Source: Butyricicoccus_B sp017886875 (GTDB lineage: Bacteria; Bacillota; Clostridia; Oscillospirales; Butyricicoccaceae). Taken from it: 64,000 nt of DNA. This document shows, piece after piece, positions 59,579 through 64,000 of this stretch. The position numbers were made by a program, and so were the translations under genes. The notes beneath the pieces are model-generated. The model saw nothing but the letters and a program-made list of their open reading frames with translations. It made no database searches and was not told where the DNA came from. Positions within the stretch are counted from its first letter, which is position 1. Each line of letters starts with the position of its first letter. The stretch covers positions 1,178,001 through 1,242,000 of the forward strand of contig OZ007036.1 of NCBI GenBank assembly GCA_963931655.1. Reading direction: 5' to 3'.

Positions 59579-60235
59579 CTAATTAATATTACCATACAAA
59601 CTTATTACACGATTTAATATTGCTGCACATTGAGCACGTGTTAAACTATCATTTCCTCCATAATCTCCATTTCCATATCCTGTTATAATATTCATATCTA
59701 CCATTAATTGAAGTGCAGCTTCTGGATATGCTCTCCAACCCTGCTCAAATTGACCATGCTTACTCTCATACTGACTTATTATATCTTCGTCAGATAATCC
59801 ACTTGCTCTTAGTATGGTATAACATAATTCTTGTCTTGAAATAGGCGAATTAGGCAAAAACATTGCTCCTCCCTCATATCTATTCCAATGCACTGGAAAA
59901 TATTCTCCACATTCCATTACAGCATTATAATACCATTCATTGCCATATATATCTATAAATTCATTAACATTTTTGTGTTTTACTCCACTATTATAAAAAA
60001 TTTGTGCAACCTGAGCATTTGTTAAAACACCATTTGGATTAAATTTTTCACTACTTTCGCCATTCATTAGACCATAATTTACTATAAATTGTACATCTTT
60101 ATAGTACCAGTCACTAACATTCACATCAGTAAATTTACTTATTTTTTCACTATTTGAGTTTTCAAATGCATAAGCAGGTATTACAGAAAAAGTTAATGTA
60201 CATGCAATAATTGCAGTTATTATACGTTTCATCAT
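59579..60235 (-). CDS. S-layer homology (SLH) domain protein
   Basis: A 218-residue secreted protein made of a signal peptide (cleaved near PAYA) and three SLH repeats (FTDVNVSDWYYKDVQFIV, VLTNAQVAQIFYN, ISRQELCYTILR, LTRAQCAAILNRVI). SLH triplets bind pyruvylated wall polymers. No other domain is present, so it is a bare anchor. The ATG at 60235 has GGAGG eight bases upstream. Unusual cargo between defence and unknown genes. Confidence 0.85.
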   Translation of the reverse strand: MMKRIITAIIACTLTFSVIPAYAFENSNSEKISKFTDVNVSDWYYKDVQFIVNYGLMNGESSEKFNPNGVLTNAQVAQIFYNSGVKHKNVNEFIDIYGNEWYYNAVMECGEYFPVHWNRYEGGAMFLPNSPISRQELCYTILRASGLSDEDIISQYESKHGQFEQGWRAYPEAALQLMVDMNIITGYGNGDYGGNDSLTRAQCAAILNRVISLYGNIN

Positions 60236-60366
60236 TTTATATTCCTCCATTAAATTCAGGTCAATTCCAATTATATTAAAGTTAAGATATGATTTTGTGT
60301 AAAATTTACTATTATAACTTGATGATGCTATTATATAATAAATAATCCTTATAATCTATATAATAA

Positions 60367-62034
60367 TCATCTAAGGACTGGATTTACAGCTATACCGCCA
60401 ACTGTAAGTAAATCCCACATACTTTTTTCTTCTTTATATTGATTTTCCTTATAGCCCCAGAATAGTATTGCTATAAATCCTGCTACAAGTCCTAACCACC
60501 ATGCTTTACTCCAACATAATATAACAGGTATAATAGAAAGCCAATTCCAGATATAAAGAATAAAATTTGATTGTGTTCTATGATTTAAGTGCTTTTTAGC
60601 CTTTTTTATATTTTCAGGGGTTAATGCTTCTATCGCATCAATATATTTTTGTTTTTCTTGTGTTCGACCTCTTTCTTTTATATATTCTATATATTCTTTT
60701 TTCTTTTGTTCGCTATCTGCTTGTACGCCAATTAACAAAGAATTTAGAATATTTCTATCCTCATATGACCATATTTGGTCTATTCTATCATCTATCTTTT
60801 TTATAAATTCATCTTTGACCTGTGGAGTATAGTCATATTCTGATTTGCATATTTCATCTTTCAGTTCTCTGCATTGTTTTTCATTTTTATACTCTAATTT
60901 GGAGCACTTTGAATATAAATCTTCAAAATCTAAACTCGCCTTTTGTTTTTGCTCTCTGGTTTCATAAGTAACATCATTAAAAGTTCTTGCCTCAATGTCT
61001 TTTTGCTTTAAATACTCATTTACTTGGTCTAAATAATCAAGTTTTTTAATATCATATGTACTCATAAACTTCACAAGTTCATTTTTCAATATTTTCGCAT
61101 TTTCTTCATTATCACATGGATATTTATTTATAATACCTTGCAACTCATTTTTTAATATCTCACTCACATCTAAATATAGTAACATTGCAAGTTTTACTAT
61201 ATTTCGCTTTTCATTTGGAAATTTATCTGCTAAATAAATATAATATTCTGTATTGCTAGGGTCTGTACACAATAACTTGTACGCCATCTTGTAAGATAAT
61301 TTATCATTATTTTGTGTTTTCTTTAAATTTTCAAAAATTCTTTGTGCCTCAGCTTTTGAAACATTTGAAATAGGCTCAAATGGACACGCATTTTCTGCCA
61401 TTAATTTTTTCTCAACAAAGTTGAATAACAAAACTTCAATATCATACTTGAGAGCTGACGGCAATTTATCTCTATATTCCAAAAATAATTTATTTCTCTT
61501 AGATGAGGCATCAGCAGATGATAACCCTTTACCCGCTATATTAACTATATCATGTGCTGTACCAGTCACCATATTTATGGCTCCCGCCTTTACAGCACCC
61601 TTTACAGCACCGCCTATACCAAAACCTCCACCATAAAATTTAGTTCTGCTTTCTTTTCTCAATCTGCGATACTGGTCTTGTTTTTTCTGATCCTCATCAA
61701 TTTCCTCTATTAAATCACAATATTCATCAAAAATTTTTATAAACAACGAATTATCATCTATAGACGATTTTAAAACATCTTCTGTTATGTCATATATTTC
61801 ATAAGTAGAAAAAATTTTTATTATATCATCGGCTACATATTCTATACCTTTCACCCATAAACCATAGCCGTAATCATATAAATTTTTCCAATTCTTAACA
61901 GCTTCAGCATAAAAAGGCTCAAAGTCTTTCATTGTTTTTTTCGCTAGCATTTTAAAATCATTTCTTAAAGATGCGTCATTAATTATCTCATACTTTAGAC
62001 AATACTCTTCTCCAAATAACTTTAATTCTACCAT
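60367..62034 (-). CDS. Large unrecognised protein with C-terminal membrane hairpin
   Basis: A 555-residue mainly helical protein. A Gly-rich stretch at about 135-175 (GGGFGIGGAVKGAVKAG) could be a membrane-inserting or flexible loop; a long charged coiled-coil-like middle follows; two hydrophobic segments lie near the C-terminus (about 505-545). I do not recognise the family. The ATG at 62034 behind GAGGG is chosen. It follows a small membrane protein gene by 10 bases, and the two likely work together. Confidence 0.6.
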   Translation of the reverse strand: MVELKLFGEEYCLKYEIINDASLRNDFKMLAKKTMKDFEPFYAEAVKNWKNLYDYGYGLWVKGIEYVADDIIKIFSTYEIYDITEDVLKSSIDDNSLFIKIFDEYCDLIEEIDEDQKKQDQYRRLRKESRTKFYGGGFGIGGAVKGAVKAGAINMVTGTAHDIVNIAGKGLSSADASSKRNKLFLEYRDKLPSALKYDIEVLLFNFVEKKLMAENACPFEPISNVSKAEAQRIFENLKKTQNNDKLSYKMAYKLLCTDPSNTEYYIYLADKFPNEKRNIVKLAMLLYLDVSEILKNELQGIINKYPCDNEENAKILKNELVKFMSTYDIKKLDYLDQVNEYLKQKDIEARTFNDVTYETREQKQKASLDFEDLYSKCSKLEYKNEKQCRELKDEICKSEYDYTPQVKDEFIKKIDDRIDQIWSYEDRNILNSLLIGVQADSEQKKKEYIEYIKERGRTQEKQKYIDAIEALTPENIKKAKKHLNHRTQSNFILYIWNWLSIIPVILCWSKAWWLGLVAGFIAILFWGYKENQYKEEKSMWDLLTVGGIAVNPVLR

Positions 62035-62044
62035 TTTATATCCC

Positions 62045-62260
62045 TCACTTTTTATTTTTAGACATTGCATATACCAAAAAGCCTATAACTGGAATAACTA
62101 TGAACCAGTATGACATAATTAAAGCAGTTATTATTGTTCCTACTATAGCAATGCCTATTATTTCACTTAAACAGCCGCCCTTAAAATACATAACAGAAAA
62201 TATGCTGTGATAAATATACCATACAACAATGCAGCTAATAGCCCACAACACATAAATCAT
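62045..62260 (-). CDS. Small membrane protein
   Basis: A 71-residue protein with two to three hydrophobic segments and a basic end. AGGAGTG precedes the ATG. First gene of a pair with the large unrecognised protein; function unknown. Confidence 0.65.
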   Translation of the reverse strand: MIYVLWAISCIVVWYIYHSIFSVMYFKGGCLSEIIGIAIVGTIITALIMSYWFIVIPVIGFLVYAMSKNKK

Positions 62261-62378
62261 TTATTCACCCACTCCTATTTAATTTAATAATACTTATAGA
62301 TATTATTTTATAATATCTATTATAATTTGTTACATACTAATTGTCAAGATATGCTATTATCTAAAGGCAGGTGTTAAC

Positions 62379-62711
62379 ATGTATAATGAAATAAATGTTG
62401 GAGAAAGAATAAAATATTTTCGTACAAAAAGCGGTTTAAGCCAAGAAAGTTTAGCTTTGCAGGCAGAAATAAATCCTGCATTTCTTGGTCATTTGGAGCG
62501 TGGTCTGAAAAACCCAACCATTAAAACTCTAGAAAAAATAACTTGTGCGTTAGGCATTTCACTAGCAGAGTTTTTTGAACCAAATACAGAAATTACAGAC
62601 GAAAAGCAAGCTGCACTTACACATATATATAATCAAATTAAAGATTTGCCTTTAGAAAGCGTTAATAAAATAAGCATTATCTTGCAAAATGTGTTAACTC
62701 TCGAAAAATAA
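62379..62711 (+). CDS. XRE-family transcriptional regulator
   Basis: A 110-residue repressor-like protein: HTH_3 domain (GERIKYFRTKSGLSQESLAL, PAFLGHLERGLKNPTIKTLEKI) and a short helical C-terminal part for dimerisation. Divergent from the small membrane protein gene across about 118 bases, which it may control, as well as the rightward genes. Confidence 0.88.
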   Translation: MYNEINVGERIKYFRTKSGLSQESLALQAEINPAFLGHLERGLKNPTIKTLEKITCALGISLAEFFEPNTEITDEKQAALTHIYNQIKDLPLESVNKISIILQNVLTLEK

Positions 62712-62755
62712 AATCCGATTCACTCCCCTTATCCAACTACATACTATATATATGA

Positions 62756-62790
62756 AGCCACAAGGTGTATTTCCTTGCGGCTATTTTTAT
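62756..62790 (+). terminator. Hairpin between XRE and DUF960 genes
   Basis: Arms 62756-62765 and 62773-62782 (one mismatch) followed by TATTTTT; a terminator of the XRE gene. Confidence 0.6.
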
Positions 62791-62811
62791 ATCTATAAGG
62801 AGTGATTTCAA

Positions 62812-63102
62812 ATGTTTGACAACCAGCACTACATTACAAAAGGCGTATCCGAAAACATACCCCCTTGGCTTGTAAATCTTATGTGGTTTATGATTTCCCA
62901 GATGGAAGTGGAAAGCAAAGACTATTTACAGGTCTTTGAGCTTGAAAAGCAACCAGACGGAAAACAATACATCTGCCACAAACAAGAACAGCCACCATAC
63001 AAGTATGAAATATACTTAGAATGTAAAACCGCTGTAACCGCTAAAATCTTTGTGATTGATGACCAAACCCATAGCACCATGCTGCTAGCCGAAGAATATT
63101 AA
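62812..63102 (+). CDS. DUF960 family protein
   Basis: A 96-residue protein with the DUF960 pattern (ITKGVSENIPPWLVNLMW, DYLQVFELE). This family of unknown function is common on Firmicute plasmids and conjugative elements. AAGGAG precedes the ATG; the amidoligase gene follows 14 bases later. Confidence 0.75.
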   Translation: MFDNQHYITKGVSENIPPWLVNLMWFMISQMEVESKDYLQVFELEKQPDGKQYICHKQEQPPYKYEIYLECKTAVTAKIFVIDDQTHSTMLLAEEY

Positions 63103-63116
63103 GGAGGAGCTAAAAA

Positions 63117-64000
63117 ATGCAAGAAACTTTTATCTGTAACAACTGTGGCGTTGAATTTAGCCTTGATGATGTTATTTATGTAGGTGATGACCTATTATGC
63201 CCTGATTGTGCCGACAATTTAACAACTACCTGTGAGCATTGCCATGAATATGTTTATATTGAGGACAAAATAACCGATGGAATTACAACTTTATGCAGAG
63301 ATTGTTATTCAAATTCTTATTATACCTGCGAAAATTGCGAAACAATAATACATACAGACAACACTTACTATGCAAATGATGACTCTGACCGCCCTCTGTG
63401 CTACAGTTGCTGGCAAAACCATAGAAACACTATACATGAATATAGCTATGTTCCAGATAATTTAATCTTCCATGGTAAAGGCAACAGATATTTTGGTGTA
63501 GAACTTGAAATTGATGACGGCGGAACAGATAACGATAATGCTCAGGCATTGCTTGAAGTTGCAAACGATAGAGCTGAAAACCTGTATATCAAAACCGATG
63601 GCAGTTTAAACGAAGGCTTAGAGCTTGTCACCCACCCTATGACACTTGAATATCATATAAATGATATGCCTTGGGCTGATATTTTATATGAAGCTAAAAG
63701 TCTTGGTTATCTCAGTCATAGCTCAGAAACATGCGGTTTACATGTACATATTAACCGAACAGCTTTTGGCTCAACATATGCAGCACAAGAGGAATGTATT
63801 GCCAGACTTGTATTCTTTGTAGAAAAGTTCTGGCCTGAACTTTTAAGATTTAGCCGCAGAACAAAAAGTCAGCTTAATCGTTGGGCAGCTCGCTACGGCA
63901 TGAAGCTCTGTCCTAAGGAGCAAATTGACCATGCTAAAAACTCATGTGCTGGCAGATACACAGCAGTAAATCTTACAAACAGCGAAACCGTAGAGCTCAG
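63117..64000 (+). CDS. Zinc-ribbon plus amidoligase-family protein (runs off the end)
   Basis: At least 294 residues, no stop before the window end. The N-terminal 110 residues hold repeated CxxC pairs (CNNC, CPDC, CEHC, CRDC, CENC, CYSC) of zinc-ribbon type. From about 120 comes an Amidoligase_2-like ATP-grasp/GCS-related domain (YFGVELEID, KTDGSLNEGLELVTHP, CGLHVHINR). Such proteins are frequent on mobile elements and are thought to make or modify peptide-amine bonds. GGAGG precedes the ATG at 63117. Confidence 0.8.
   Translation, partial: MQETFICNNCGVEFSLDDVIYVGDDLLCPDCADNLTTTCEHCHEYVYIEDKITDGITTLCRDCYSNSYYTCENCETIIHTDNTYYANDDSDRPLCYSCWQNHRNTIHEYSYVPDNLIFHGKGNRYFGVELEIDDGGTDNDNAQALLEVANDRAENLYIKTDGSLNEGLELVTHPMTLEYHINDMPWADILYEAKSLGYLSHSSETCGLHVHINRTAFGSTYAAQEECIARLVFFVEKFWPELLRFSRRTKSQLNRWAARYGMKLCPKEQIDHAKNSCAGRYTAVNLTNSETVEL

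Overview
The window reads as chromosomal DNA of a low-GC Gram-positive bacterium, most likely a member of the Clostridia (Bacillota). The signs are AT-rich sequence, strong AGGAGG ribosome sites, a RecA/RecX/RimO/PgsA block, a DUF1385/PrmC pair, a LexA site of the Bacillus/Clostridium type and an rrn operon typical of Firmicutes. Finer placement should come from the 16S sequence on the minus strand at about 15689-17215.

Layout. 1-10998: core genes, namely endonuclease IV, a chemoreceptor, tRNA-Ser(CGA), an MGMT-like protein, an HtrA protease beside a two-component system, and a molybdate ABC transporter (modABC) divergent from a one-component regulator. 11007-17680: a minus-strand rRNA operon in transcription order 16S, tRNA-Ala, tRNA-Ile, 23S, tRNA-Lys, tRNA-Glu, 5S, tRNA-Asn, tRNA-CAT, tRNA-Trp, tRNA-Asp, tRNA-Thr, driven by up to three tandem promoters. 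17671-19268: a GIY-YIG/NUDIX fusion gene, then a stretch of about 560 bases with no credible gene but with its own promoter and a strong terminator on the minus strand, which I read as a large structured non-coding RNA. 19269-34292: asparaginase, DUF554, a lipoprotein/two-component/DUF1385/prmC operon, SOS-controlled recA with recX, rimO-pgsA, cardiolipin synthase, a cation antiporter and an M24 peptidase.

34293-44230: a compact, apparently intact short-tailed-phage structural cassette on the minus strand (small and large terminase, portal, scaffold-like, capsid, adaptor-like, stabilisation-like, holin, amidase, ejection-like protein). It has its own promoter but no integrase, replication, repressor or long-tail genes. 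44439-47162: a LysR regulator, a bipartite chromate transporter and a thioesterase.

47197 to the window end: an accessory island. Its left edge is a 23-base fragment of a tRNA-Ser 3' end at 47197-47219, oriented so that the island lies to the right and the intact tRNA should lie beyond 64000. The island carries an AlbA_2 regulator, an IS5-type insertion sequence with a frameshifted transposase, a RecQ-like helicase overlapping a Rep-like protein, two small HTH proteins, a five-gene minus-strand defence operon (HTH controller, nuclease-methyltransferase fusion, second methyltransferase, DUF262 protein, HEPN protein), an SLH protein, an unrecognised large protein with a small membrane protein, an XRE regulator, DUF960 and a zinc-ribbon/amidoligase gene that runs off the end.

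The strongest candidates for something new are the large RNA at 18553-19111, the defence operon with its promoter-embedded palindrome at 52713-59355, and the self-contained capsid cassette at 34293-44230. No computation was run; all calls come from reading the sequence and from general knowledge of the families.
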